Positions 45,636-54,588 of a stretch of DNA of 64,000 nt are shown here, one piece after another. Position 1 is the stretch's first letter, and the number at the start of each line of letters is the position of its first letter. Source of the DNA: JADKIH01 sp043747595 (GTDB lineage: Bacteria > Bacteroidota > Bacteroidia > AKYH767-A > 2013-40CM-41-45); NCBI GenBank assembly GCA_043747595.1, contig JAYTOX010000033.1:5972-69971 (forward strand). The letters are read 5' to 3'. The position numbers and the translations under genes are program-made. The notes under the pieces are model-generated. The model did no database searches. It saw only the letters and a list, made by a program, of their open reading frames with translations, and was not told where the DNA came from.

Positions 45636-47903
45636 ATGGCATTTGACTTAGAAATGATCAGAGCAGTCTATTCAGGACTAGCAGGCAAGATTGACACAGC
45701 ACGTAAAGTTGTAGGACATCCGCTCACATTAACAGAGAAAATTCTCTATTCACACTTAACATCAGGTAGTGCGAATGAGTTGTACAAGCGAGGGCAATCG
45801 TATGTCGATTTTAATCCGGATCGCGTAGCAATGCAAGATGCAACAGCGCAAATGGCCTTGCTTCAATTTATGCAAGCCGGTCGTCCTTCAGTTGCCGTTC
45901 CTTCTACTGTTCATTGCGACCACCTAATTCAAGCAAAAGTTGGCGCAACAGACGATTTAACAACAGCATTAGATAAAAACAAAGAAGTGTATGATTTTCT
46001 TTCATCCGTTTCGAATAAATATGGAATTGGTTTTTGGAAACCCGGCGCAGGAATTATTCATCAGGTAATACTTGAGAACTATGCTTTCCCGGGAGGAATG
46101 ATGATAGGTACCGATTCGCATACAGTAAATGCAGGCGGATTAGGAATGATAGCCATAGGTGTAGGCGGTGCAGATGCATGCGATGTAATGGCAGGCTTAC
46201 CGTGGGAATTAAAATTTCCTAAACTGATTGGTGTAAAGCTTACCGGTAAATTGAGTGGTTGGACATCGGCAAAAGATATAATTTTAAAAGTTGCAGGTAT
46301 ACTCACTGTTAAAGGTGGTACCGATAAAATTGTTGAATATTTTGGTCCGGGGGCTGAGAGTTTAAGCTGCACAGGCAAGGGAACAATTTGTAATATGGGA
46401 GCAGAAATTGGAGCAACAACTTCTATCTTTTGTTACGACAAAAAAATGGGCGACTACTTACGTGGTACCGAAAGAGCAGCAATAGCAGATGCAGCTGATC
46501 AAGTTGCAAAACACTTAAGAGGCGACGATGAAGTGTATTCTTCGCCGGAAAAATATTTCGATGAAGTTATTGAAATTAATTTGTCAGAATTAGAGCCACA
46601 TGTAAACGGACCATTCACTCCAGATCTTGCTTGGCCCATATCAAAATTTGCAGCGGCGGTAAAAGAAAATAACTGGCCACAAGAATTAGAAGTTGGATTA
46701 ATTGGATCTTGTACTAACTCATCGTACGAAGATATTTCTCGCGCAGCTTCTTTAGCACAACAAGCAGTAGAAGCGAATATTAAAACCAAAGCAGAATTTA
46801 CAATTACACCGGGATCAGAGTTAGTTCGGTTCACAGTAGAACGCGATGGTTATTTAGGTACGTTTGAAAAAATTGGCGGAGTTGTATTAGCGAATGCCTG
46901 CGGACCATGTATTGGACAATGGGCACGACACACGAACGATCCGAATAAAAAGAATTCGATCATTACATCTTTCAATAGAAATTTTGCAAAAAGAAATGAT
47001 GGCAATCCGAATACCCATGCATTTGTTGCCTCACCGGAGATTGTAACAGCAATGGCAATTGCCGGTGATCTTGGATTCAATCCACTTACCGATTCGCTTA
47101 CAGCACCTGACGGAACAAAATTTAAATTCAAAGAACCGGAAGGATTAGAAATGCCATTGAAAGGATTTGCAGTTGAAGATGCAGGCTATCAGGCGCCGGC
47201 AGAAGACGGAAGTAAAGTTCAAGTTGCGGTATCACCAACCTCCGATCGTTTGCAATTATTACAACCATTTGCAGCTTGGGAAGGAAGCGATTTGAAAGGT
47301 TTGCGTCTCTTAATCAAGGCAAAGGGAAAATGTACGACCGACCATATTTCTATGGCAGGCCCTTGGTTAAAATTCCGTGGTCACTTAGACAACATATCGA
47401 ATAATATGTTGATTGGAGCAATCAATGCTTTCAATGATAAATCGGATAACGTAAAAAATTCGTTGACGGGAGAATACGATGGCGTTCCAAAAGTTCAACG
47501 AGCATATAAAGCGGCGAAGATTGGAACAATTGTAGTAGGTGATGAAAATTATGGCGAAGGTTCATCGAGAGAACATGCGGCGATGGAGCCTCGTCATTTA
47601 GGAGTACGTGCTATTTTGGTAAAATCGTTTGCGCGTATCCACGAAACGAATTTGAAAAAGCAAGGAATGTTGGCCTTGACTTTTGCTAATAAATCTGATT
47701 ACGATAAAATCAGAGAAGATGATCTATTCGACATTATCGGATTGACACATTTTGCTCCTGGAAGTCAGATCTCAGTCGTACTTCACCATTCAGATGGAAG
47801 CAAAGAAGAGATCAATGTAAACCATTCGTATAATGAAAATCAGATTGAGTGGTTCAAAGCGGGAGGAGCCTTAAACATCATTAGAGCGCAAGTAAGCGCA
47901 TAA
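45636..47903 (+). CDS. acn: Aconitate hydratase, mitochondrial type
   Basis: This 755-residue aconitase interconverts citrate and isocitrate in the TCA cycle. The [4Fe-4S] cysteines are Cys359 (IGSCTNSSYED), Cys422 and Cys425 (ANACGPCIGQW); their spacing of 63 and 3 equals that of mitochondrial aconitase. Substrate-site motifs include IGTDSHTVNAGGLGM and the C-terminal swivel domain YGEGSSREHAAMEPR. The overall length and domain order (1-2-3-linker-4) fit the mitochondrial subfamily rather than AcnA or AcnB. It is a single gene with a strong terminator. Confidence 0.96.
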   Translation: MAFDLEMIRAVYSGLAGKIDTARKVVGHPLTLTEKILYSHLTSGSANELYKRGQSYVDFNPDRVAMQDATAQMALLQFMQAGRPSVAVPSTVHCDHLIQAKVGATDDLTTALDKNKEVYDFLSSVSNKYGIGFWKPGAGIIHQVILENYAFPGGMMIGTDSHTVNAGGLGMIAIGVGGADACDVMAGLPWELKFPKLIGVKLTGKLSGWTSAKDIILKVAGILTVKGGTDKIVEYFGPGAESLSCTGKGTICNMGAEIGATTSIFCYDKKMGDYLRGTERAAIADAADQVAKHLRGDDEVYSSPEKYFDEVIEINLSELEPHVNGPFTPDLAWPISKFAAAVKENNWPQELEVGLIGSCTNSSYEDISRAASLAQQAVEANIKTKAEFTITPGSELVRFTVERDGYLGTFEKIGGVVLANACGPCIGQWARHTNDPNKKNSIITSFNRNFAKRNDGNPNTHAFVASPEIVTAMAIAGDLGFNPLTDSLTAPDGTKFKFKEPEGLEMPLKGFAVEDAGYQAPAEDGSKVQVAVSPTSDRLQLLQPFAAWEGSDLKGLRLLIKAKGKCTTDHISMAGPWLKFRGHLDNISNNMLIGAINAFNDKSDNVKNSLTGEYDGVPKVQRAYKAAKIGTIVVGDENYGEGSSREHAAMEPRHLGVRAILVKSFARIHETNLKKQGMLALTFANKSDYDKIREDDLFDIIGLTHFAPGSQISVVLHHSDGSKEEINVNHSYNENQIEWFKAGGALNIIRAQVSA

Positions 47904-47925
47904 AAAAAGAAGTTCGTTTTTTTAG

Positions 47926-47980
47926 AATGCTCTTAAAATTTGAAAAAGAAAATTTCAAATTTTAAGAGCATTGTTTTTTT
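47926..47980 (+). terminator. Strong Rho-independent terminator of the aconitase gene
   Basis: A perfect 20-bp stem (arms 47926-47945 and 47953-47972) with a 7-base loop is followed by GTTTTTTT. It lies 23 bases past the stop codon. Confidence 0.95.
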
Positions 47981-48010
47981 ATTATCTTCGCCATACTCGG
48001 TATTTTACCT

Positions 48011-49399
48011 ATGACAGACTCGAAATCTACAGTTTCAATAATTGGTGGTGGTTTTTGTGGAATAATGACATTGGTGCACTTGATAAATAAAAGCAAGTCG
48101 CCAATTAAAATTATTTTATTCAATGCCGGCTATCCACTTGCAAAGGGAATTGCATTTAATACGTACACCGAGGAACATGTGTTGAATGTTGCGTGTTCAA
48201 ATATGAGTGCTTTTGCAAATGATCCGAATCATTTTTTAAATTGGTGTACAACGAAAGAAAATAGTAAGGTCGATTCCGAAAATTTAAGTGCAAGTTATTT
48301 ACCTAGAAATTTGTATGGCGAATACCTGAATGACATTTTCAAAAGTTCACTTGAAAATTGTCCGCCGCATATTGAAGTTGAAATAATTACTGAAGAAGCG
48401 GTAAGTGTTAGGAAGGAAGATAATCACTACAAAGTTTTTTCGAACACAGGAAAGGAAATTAGAGCTGAAAAAATTGTAATTGCTACAGGCAACCAACCTC
48501 CTTCTCCACCCTCACTTAAAGAATCAACATTTCTTGAAAGTCCGTTGTACTTTGGAAATCCATGGAACGAGGCAGCTACAAACGATATCCATTCAGAAAA
48601 ACCAATACTTATTATAGGAACAGGTTTAACAATGGTAGATGTTGTTATCGGATTGGAAAATAAAAACTTTCAAGGAAAAATTTATGCACTTTCTCCCAAT
48701 GGCTTTGAAATTTTATCGCATAAAAAACATCATCCTCAAAGAGAAATACTAGACGAACTTTCGCCGCCTTACGAATTAAAAAATTTATTTAAACTTTTCT
48801 ATAAACACGTTAGAACGGCACGAAGAAAAGGAGTTTCGGGAGAAGCAGTAGTTGATGCGGTGAGAAGTAAGACACAAGACATCTGGCAAAACTTAACACT
48901 GAAAGATAAAAAAAGTTTCATGGCACATTTACGTCATTTATGGGGCGTTGCTCGACATCGGTTGCCGGAAGATGTACATAAAAGAATTCAGGAACTTATT
49001 TCAGCGGAGAAACTTGAGATACTTGCAGGGAGAATTATCGAGATGAACAGTGACAATACTTTTGCTCAAATAAAAATTAAACAACGTTCGAGTAACAATG
49101 AACTGACATTAGAAGTTCAGCGGGTGATAAATTGTACAGGACCACAGACAGATATTACTAAGTATCGCAGCAAATTATTTCAAAATTTAATTACGCAAGG
49201 ATTAATCAGAGCAGATGAAATGAATTTAGGGATAGATGCAACTGAAGAAGGCAAAATTATAGAAAGCGATGGAACAATCAGTGAATCATTATTCACGCTA
49301 GGATCGTTGTTAAAAGGTAAGTTGTGGGAAAGTACAGCAGTACCCGAGTTGCGAGTACAAGCAGAAAGATTGGCAACAATTATTTTAGAGAAGTTGTAA
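48011..49399 (+). CDS. FAD/NAD(P)-binding oxidoreductase (NAD_binding_9 type)
   Basis: This 462-residue soluble flavoprotein-like protein has an N-terminal dinucleotide fold (VSIIGGGFCGIMTLVHL), then GYPLAKGIAFNTYTEEHVLN and NMSAFANDPNHFLNWC typical of the NAD_binding_9 group. A second nucleotide motif (PILIIGTGLTMVDVVIGLE) lies near residue 195. The catalytic role is unknown; relatives include putative pyridine nucleotide-disulphide and hydroxylase-like enzymes. A near-consensus -7 box (TATCTTCG, 47983-47990) is 21 bp before the start. The gene ends directly at a repeat array. Confidence 0.85.
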   Translation: MTDSKSTVSIIGGGFCGIMTLVHLINKSKSPIKIILFNAGYPLAKGIAFNTYTEEHVLNVACSNMSAFANDPNHFLNWCTTKENSKVDSENLSASYLPRNLYGEYLNDIFKSSLENCPPHIEVEIITEEAVSVRKEDNHYKVFSNTGKEIRAEKIVIATGNQPPSPPSLKESTFLESPLYFGNPWNEAATNDIHSEKPILIIGTGLTMVDVVIGLENKNFQGKIYALSPNGFEILSHKKHHPQREILDELSPPYELKNLFKLFYKHVRTARRKGVSGEAVVDAVRSKTQDIWQNLTLKDKKSFMAHLRHLWGVARHRLPEDVHKRIQELISAEKLEILAGRIIEMNSDNTFAQIKIKQRSSNNELTLEVQRVINCTGPQTDITKYRSKLFQNLITQGLIRADEMNLGIDATEEGKIIESDGTISESLFTLGSLLKGKLWESTAVPELRVQAERLATIILEKL

Positions 49400-49530
49400 A
49401 TTGTAATTCGCGAGTTGAAGGTTGAGAATTGTAATTTGTGAGTCGAGGGTCGAGAATTGTTATTCGTGAGTCGAGAATTGAAGGTCGAGAATTGTAATTC
49501 GAAGGTGGAGAGTCAAGAGTTGGAATTTGT
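49400..49530 (+). repeat. Low-complexity GAGAATTGTAATTCG array after the oxidoreductase gene
   Basis: Starting at the base after the stop codon, variants of GAGAATTGTAATTCG and GTGAGTCGAGGGTCGA repeat about six times. The same theme appears on the other strand at 41104-41200 and near 60183. Confidence 0.75.
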
Positions 49531-49564
49531 AATGCGAATTTTTCCTGGAAAAATCTGCTGTCTT

Positions 49565-49611
49565 CCGCGGTTTCTGCGGGAGAAAACTATTGGCTCCCGC
49601 AGAAACCGCGG
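49565..49611. repeat. GC-rich 18-bp perfect hairpin
   Basis: Perfect arms CCGCGGTTTCTGCGGGAG (49565-49582) and its complement (49594-49611) enclose an 11-base loop; a few more outer pairs are possible. It is far richer in G+C than its surroundings. No T-run follows on the + strand, so it is not an ordinary terminator. It looks like a dispersed palindromic repeat. A second small palindrome (TTTTTCC-TG-GGAAAAA-like) lies just upstream at about 49539-49554. Confidence 0.8.
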
Positions 49612-49721
49612 AGGGCCGCAGAAAAAAAATAGATTATTGATTTTTATCAGTTAACTAATTTTGCATCGAATCTCAAATCTCTAGCGTCTAATCACGTTCT
49701 TCAATTCCCTCGCTCTTCAAA

Positions 49722-49862
49722 GGCAGCTCCGACGGATTTGTAATCCGTCGCTAGTAATTTCTAGCCACGCTCTTCAAAGAACGCTCCGATGGATTGTTCC
49801 GATGGATTTGTAATCCGTCGCTAGTAATTTCTAGTCGCGCTTTTCAAAGAACGCTTCAACAT
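49722..49862 (+). repeat. REP-like hairpin array upstream of msrB (two units)
   Basis: Units of about 70 bp each contain a hairpin GACGGATT-TGT-AATCCGTC followed by GCTAGTAATTTCTAG and CGCTCTTCAAAG. Hairpins lie at 49731-49749 (perfect) and 49801-49819 (one wobble pair). The same unit recurs downstream of msrB. The preceding bases 49612-49721 show nothing recognisable. Confidence 0.8.
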
Positions 49863-49943
49863 TGTTATCAGAAGTTAAAAATTTGCAGCCATCAAACCGA
49901 AACTCATATTTTTTCGTACTTTAGATAAACAATCCACAACAAA

Positions 49944-50435
49944 ATGAAAAACCTGATTTTTGCCACTGTATTTTCTTTTCTAATTTCACTTTTTGCTTGT
50001 GCACAAAACAAAAAGCAGGAAATAAAATCATCTATACCTGAGTCTGCTAAAATTATTAAGACAGATGCAGAATGGAAAAAACTCCTTACACCCGAGCAAT
50101 ATTATGTAACGCGCCAAGCAGGAACAGAACGACCTTACAAAGGCGAGTACTGGAACAATCATGACAAAGGAACGTACTTCTGTGTTGGCTGCGGATTTCC
50201 ATTATTCAGTTCCGAAACAAAGTTTGAATCGGGTACAGGCTGGCCTAGTTTTTATCAGCCTATGGTAAAAGATAACATATTGGAGAAAACAGATAATACA
50301 TTAGGCTTTACAAGAACGGAAGTTATCTGTTCACACTGTGGAGCCCACCTCGGCCACGTTTTCGACGACGGACCACAGCCAACAGGATTGAGATATTGTA
50401 TGAATTCAGCCGCGTTGAAATTTGTAGGGAAATAA
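49944..50435 (+). CDS. msrB: Peptide-methionine (R)-S-oxide reductase, lipoprotein-type
   Basis: This 163-residue MsrB reduces methionine-R-sulfoxide in damaged proteins. A lipoprotein signal ending LFAC (Cys19) puts it in the cell envelope. The domain shows both Zn-binding CxxC pairs (CVGCGFPLF and CSHCGAHLGHVF) and the catalytic Cys152 in RYCMNSAAL. The GTGWPSF motif lines the site. It is a single gene, flanked on both sides by the same REP-like hairpin array. Confidence 0.95.
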   Translation: MKNLIFATVFSFLISLFACAQNKKQEIKSSIPESAKIIKTDAEWKKLLTPEQYYVTRQAGTERPYKGEYWNNHDKGTYFCVGCGFPLFSSETKFESGTGWPSFYQPMVKDNILEKTDNTLGFTRTEVICSHCGAHLGHVFDDGPQPTGLRYCMNSAALKFVGK

Positions 50436-50440
50436 TGAAA

Positions 50441-50527
50441 AAGGAAGAAGGAAGAAGGAAGAAGGAAGAAGGAAGAAGGATTAATGATTAATGATTAATG
50501 ATTAATGATTAATGATTAATGATTAAT
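50441..50527 (+). repeat. Two abutting heptamer arrays after msrB
   Basis: About five copies of GGAAGAA (50443-50478) run directly into about seven copies of ATTAATG (50480-50527). The arrays begin within 10 bases of the msrB stop. The ATTAATG heptamer is shared with arrays at 40209 and 60071. Confidence 0.9.
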
Positions 50528-50559
50528 AGTTTTTTATTCTAAATTATTCAACACTTGCT

Positions 50560-50815
50560 CCGTCGTATTTATGATTCGTCGCCAGTAATTAAAAGCTACA
50601 CTCGCGCTTCGACGGATTTGTAATTCGTCGTGTCAATCCGTCGCCATTAATTAAAAGCTACACTCGCGCTTCGACGGATTTGTAATCCGTCGCTAGTAAT
50701 TAAACGCCACACTCTTCAAAGGCAGCTTCGACAGATTTGTAATCCGTTGCTAGTAATTACTAACCACGCTCTTCAAAAAATGCACCGCTCCAGCGGATTT
50801 GCAATCCGTCGTACA
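50560..50815 (+). repeat. REP-like hairpin array downstream of msrB (five units)
   Basis: Five units spaced about 60 bp apart contain versions of the GACGGATT-TGT-AATCCGTC hairpin (50561 degenerate, 50611, 50673 perfect, 50730, 50793), followed by GCTAGTAATTA and CACTCTTCAAAG-like linkers. They have the same orientation as the array upstream of msrB. Confidence 0.8.
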
Positions 50816-50826
50816 CATCAATTAAA

Positions 50827-53082
50827 TCATCGTATCACATTTACTTTTCTCGTCACCACATTATTTCCCGATATTAACTGCACACAATAAATTCCTGCTG
50901 ATAAATTTTCGGTTTGGAAGTCTGCACTTGAGGAGTTGAGTACTTTCTCAGCAACAATTTTCCCTGTAGAACTTATTAATCTTACCAATGAATTATTTTC
51001 AGGAAAAATATTATAGACTTTTAAATGCAATATTGAATTCACAGGGTTAGGAAACAATTCCATCGAAGGTTTTACGATTCCAATTTCTTGTACAGAAATG
51101 CTTGGATTATGTTGGTACTTCACTTCCACCCCACCTGTAGATTGTCCAATAACTAAATCCATCAATCCATCACCATTTAAATCGCCACCACTTACAGTAA
51201 TATTAAATTTTATTCTGCTGCTTTCCGAAGTATCAATCACAGTTCCATAATTATTATAGCAGCCATTTACATTTCCTGAAATAGAGTTGTACTTGTATAT
51301 CAAACCATTTTCATTAGCAACAAACATCCGTTTACTTCCAAGACTATCATACATAAAAGGAGAAGTAAATCCATCCGGAGTACCCGCCCCTTGAATCACA
51401 ATACAACCAAGAGTATCATTCGTTGGAATACTATCAAAAATCGGGACGCTAGTTGTTCCGCTATTTTCAAAATAATTAATAAATCCATTTTGTTCACCTA
51501 TAAGAAGATCATTTAAGCCATCGCCATTCAAATCATAGATCTGAGGTGTTGCAAATTTCCCAATATCAATTCTTGAATAATAATATTGATCATAAACAAA
51601 ATTTGAAACTCCCGATCCGCCGGTATTAATAAATCGCGCTAAACGACCATCACCAATTCCAAGTATTAAATCCTTATCACCATCGCCATCAAGATCACCA
51701 AAAGTTGGAATTATAGGTGAAGCAAAATTGTATTGATTGATTGCAGCGAGATCACGATCAATCAGATCAAACGCAGGAGCAGTTGTGGTACCTACATTTT
51801 TATAATATCTCAACCCAATTTTGTGAGTGTTAGAACCATTTACAAATTCATCGTAACCTACAACCAAATCGAGTAAACCATCGTTGTCATAATCGTATAG
51901 AACAGGGGCTGCACTTTCACCTACATCAATCATTTCATTTTGCAAAAAAGAATTTTCTACATACTCGAAAATTGGAACAGCATTCGTTCCAACGTTTTTA
52001 TAGAACCACATTCCATGAATGTTTTCATTAAAATTTGGAAAGACTAACAGATCTTTTATCCCATCATTATCTACATCGAGTAAACAATGGTAATGAAAAG
52101 CTGCAAAATCGGCAGCAACATCATACGATGGGAAACCGGTATCTTGAGAACTCATATCAGCTGCAACATTCGATCCTCCATTTACAATGAGTAGTGAATT
52201 AAAAGACGCAACATCACCAATCAAAAGATCTTGATCGCCATCGCCATCAATATCCATGATATACATTCCTGAAATTGTATCGTCTAACGGGGCTGCTACA
52301 CTTTGATCGGAAGAAGGTTGTTCGTATTCATCAACCACTGGAGCGCCGGGTCTCCGTTCTCTGCAAGGGCAATGGAAACATCCAACTTGATTTGCGCCAC
52401 CTATCAATAAAGAGAAATCGCCCCAACATCCCGATTCATATTTAAAGTCGAGTGAATCACAAACGCCATAATGCTCCATCGAATAATTTTTATGATAGGC
52501 AATTCTACCATCAGGTAAAGAATTATAACCTAAAATATCCATGTCACCATCGCCATCAATATCTGCTAATCCCGGAAGCGAAACACCATTCACAAAAATA
52601 TTTTGTCGAATGACATCAAACGATTCATCCAAGAAATTATTTACCAAAGTCCATTGCAAGCCATTTCCAGAGGTATAATCATTTCTGTACACAGCCATAG
52701 CAGATAAAGAAATTGGTGAAAGAGTAAAGAGATCTTCTTTACCATCGCAATTGTAGTCGTATAGTAATACCCATTGACTAATTGGAGGAAATTTGTTGTT
52801 ATAGCTTGGAGCATAATCCCAAGCTTCACGATAATTTGTAGAACCGTTGTTAAGGAAAACAGAAATTCTATTATTATGTTTATCAAAAATAAAAATGTCT
52901 TTACGTCCATCTCCATTTACATCAATTGAATTGACAGAAGGAAAATTAATACCGCCCGACCAAGGATTCTTCAATAAATTACTGCCTTCAGTAACCGGAA
53001 TCGTATCTATACGATCAAATTTTTGTGCGCTTGAAGTAAACGTGAGGAATAAAAACAGTACAAATAATTGATAGATCTTCAT
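50827..53082 (-). CDS. Secreted FG-GAP/VCBS repeat protein with T9SS sorting domain
   Basis: This 751-residue secreted protein has signal peptide MKIYQLFVLFLFLTFTSSAQ. Residues ~45-640 contain at least eight FG-GAP/VCBS blades with calcium-loop motifs (DVNGDGRKDIFIFD, DIDGDGDMDILGY, DLDGDGDKDLILG, DLNGDGLNDLLIG, DLNGDGLMDLVIG), giving an integrin-like beta-propeller. A Cys pair (CFHCPCRERRPG) sits in an insert near residue 235. The last ~80 residues are a T9SS domain (LFPNPVNSILHLKVY ... LSAGIYCVQLISG). It is probably a surface adhesin or scaffold. Promoter boxes sit only 4 bp before the ATG. Confidence 0.9.
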   Translation of the reverse strand: MKIYQLFVLFLFLTFTSSAQKFDRIDTIPVTEGSNLLKNPWSGGINFPSVNSIDVNGDGRKDIFIFDKHNNRISVFLNNGSTNYREAWDYAPSYNNKFPPISQWVLLYDYNCDGKEDLFTLSPISLSAMAVYRNDYTSGNGLQWTLVNNFLDESFDVIRQNIFVNGVSLPGLADIDGDGDMDILGYNSLPDGRIAYHKNYSMEHYGVCDSLDFKYESGCWGDFSLLIGGANQVGCFHCPCRERRPGAPVVDEYEQPSSDQSVAAPLDDTISGMYIMDIDGDGDQDLLIGDVASFNSLLIVNGGSNVAADMSSQDTGFPSYDVAADFAAFHYHCLLDVDNDGIKDLLVFPNFNENIHGMWFYKNVGTNAVPIFEYVENSFLQNEMIDVGESAAPVLYDYDNDGLLDLVVGYDEFVNGSNTHKIGLRYYKNVGTTTAPAFDLIDRDLAAINQYNFASPIIPTFGDLDGDGDKDLILGIGDGRLARFINTGGSGVSNFVYDQYYYSRIDIGKFATPQIYDLNGDGLNDLLIGEQNGFINYFENSGTTSVPIFDSIPTNDTLGCIVIQGAGTPDGFTSPFMYDSLGSKRMFVANENGLIYKYNSISGNVNGCYNNYGTVIDTSESSRIKFNITVSGGDLNGDGLMDLVIGQSTGGVEVKYQHNPSISVQEIGIVKPSMELFPNPVNSILHLKVYNIFPENNSLVRLISSTGKIVAEKVLNSSSADFQTENLSAGIYCVQLISGNNVVTRKVNVIR

Positions 53083-53086
53083 TGGT

Positions 53087-53116
53087 CAAATATAGATAAA
53101 GCAAATCCCAAACAAA
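53087..53116 (-). promoter_or_regulatory. Promoter of the FG-GAP gene, likely leaderless
   Basis: On the minus strand TATATTTG (53094-53087) lies 18 bp from TTTG (53116-53113). Only 4 bp separate the -7 box from ATG 53082, so transcription should start at or next to the A of the start codon. Confidence 0.55.
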
Positions 53117-53252
53117 CCAATTTACCGAAAAAATGACAATCTTAAGGCTAAAACAGGATAATGCAGAATGCCAAATTATTTCATAAATTGCGCATTAACC
53201 ATTCTAACCGGATTTCTATCCGTCGGAAAAGTTGAATTAATAAAAAAAAATT

Positions 53253-53744
53253 ATGCCTTCATTCGACATCGTAAGTAAGATCGATATTCAAAAATTCGAC
53301 AATGCAATAAATGTTGCAGTAAAAGAAATAAGCACACGATACGATTTCAATCAATCGAAAACGAAATTAGAGTTCGATAAAAAAACGATGCTTGTAAGTA
53401 TTTTAACAGAAAACGACATGCGGATGAAAGCTATTGAAGGAATTATTATAGGTCGTGTAATAAAGCAAGGAATAGATGCTCAAGTTCTAGATTTTGGCAA
53501 GGAGCTTTATGCTTCTGGGAATATGGTAAAGAAAGATGTGAAGTTGAAAGAAGGCATAGACAAAGAGATCGCGAAAAAAGTTGTGAAACTTATTAAAGAG
53601 AGTGCAAAAAAAGTTCAAGCATCGATTATGGATGAGCAAGTACGAGTTACAGGAAAAAAAATTGACGACTTACAAGAAGTTATTGCACTACTCGAAAAAT
53701 CGGATGTAGGCTTGCCCCTTCAATTTGAAAATTTCAGAAGTTAA
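53253..53744 (+). CDS. yajQ: YajQ-family nucleotide-binding protein
   Basis: This 163-residue protein has the complete YajQ fold: MPSFDIVSKID start, ISTRYDFNQSKTKLEFDK, KQGIDAQVLDFGKELYASG and VKLIKESAKKVQASIMDEQVRVTGKK. Members bind nucleotides or tRNA, and some bind cyclic di-GMP. The gene is monocistronic or leads the next gene, which begins 26 bases later. A small hairpin (CGGAT-TTCT-ATCCG, 53209-53222) just ahead may be a lone REP remnant. Confidence 0.93.
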   Translation: MPSFDIVSKIDIQKFDNAINVAVKEISTRYDFNQSKTKLEFDKKTMLVSILTENDMRMKAIEGIIIGRVIKQGIDAQVLDFGKELYASGNMVKKDVKLKEGIDKEIAKKVVKLIKESAKKVQASIMDEQVRVTGKKIDDLQEVIALLEKSDVGLPLQFENFRS

Positions 53745-53770
53745 CAGAAAAAGCAAATCCAATTTTTAAA

Positions 53771-54580
53771 TTGAAATCCTTCCATCTTTCTTTTTTCTTC
53801 ATTCTTTTTTTGGTATTCGTTTCTAATAAAACGAAAGCACAAGATATTTTGGTAAGAACAAACAATGATTCAATCAGAGTAAAAATAGTTCAGATTACAT
53901 TTGACAAAATACGCTACCGTTATTACGGAATAAAAACCGGGAGCGTAATGGAAATCCCGAAAAACCAGGTTAAGCAAATTATTTATGAGAATGGATCATC
54001 ACTTACAATTATCTATAATTTATTTGAAGTAAATCCGGATCTGATGATAAAAGATCATTCAAGAGCATGGAAGGTAGATCTTTTTTCACCTTTATTTAAT
54101 CATTTTACAGTTGGTTATGAGCAGAAAATAAAGTTAGGAATGAATTTAGAAATCAAAGGAAGTTATATAGGTTGGCAATTAAACAAGACTATTGATCCTA
54201 CGCAAGGTTTCTTTGTAAAAGCAGGAATGAAATTTCTGAAGAACAGTGATACCATTAGAAAAGGATTAAAGTATACAAATCCGATGAAAGGAACTTACAT
54301 TAAACCCGAAGCAATTGTAGGACGTTATACTACTATTGAATTAGGGCGTAAAATAAATTTTTCGAACATTGCTTTGAATTGTCTTTTCGGTCGACAATAT
54401 ATTCTGGGCAATGTAATAAGCCTCGACTTTTTTGGTGGTGCCGGAGTAGCTTATCAATACAATAGCAGAGGCCCATCAGATAGAGCCGACGATTTTAGCT
54501 ATTGCTTCAGCCACTTATTTTTAGGAGGAAAATTACCAATTTCTTTAACCGGCGGATTTATGATTGGAATTGTTTACTAA
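53771..54580 (+). CDS. Secreted outer-membrane-like hypothetical protein, TTG start
   Basis: This 269-residue protein begins at TTG 53771, the only start that keeps the signal peptide (FHLSFFFILFLVFVSNKTKAQ). The first mature part (ILVRTNNDSIRVKIVQITFDKIRYRY) resembles small beta domains found ahead of outer-membrane barrels in Bacteroidota. The rest, with alternating hydrophobic strands and many Gly/aromatics, could be a short beta-barrel. I do not recognise a family. It follows yajQ by 26 bases and converges with pheT with only 8 bases between. Confidence 0.7.
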   Translation: MKSFHLSFFFILFLVFVSNKTKAQDILVRTNNDSIRVKIVQITFDKIRYRYYGIKTGSVMEIPKNQVKQIIYENGSSLTIIYNLFEVNPDLMIKDHSRAWKVDLFSPLFNHFTVGYEQKIKLGMNLEIKGSYIGWQLNKTIDPTQGFFVKAGMKFLKNSDTIRKGLKYTNPMKGTYIKPEAIVGRYTTIELGRKINFSNIALNCLFGRQYILGNVISLDFFGGAGVAYQYNSRGPSDRADDFSYCFSHLFLGGKLPISLTGGFMIGIVY

Positions 54581-54588
54581 AAAAGGAA

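Noticed and set aside
46079..47131. Three minus-strand frames of 93-111 codons
   Set aside because: All are antisense shadows of the aconitase gene.
50560..50815. CRISPR-like periodic array
   Set aside because: The ~60-bp periodic units vary in both hairpin and linker, the linkers are also repeated, and no cas genes are nearby; it fits a REP-type array.
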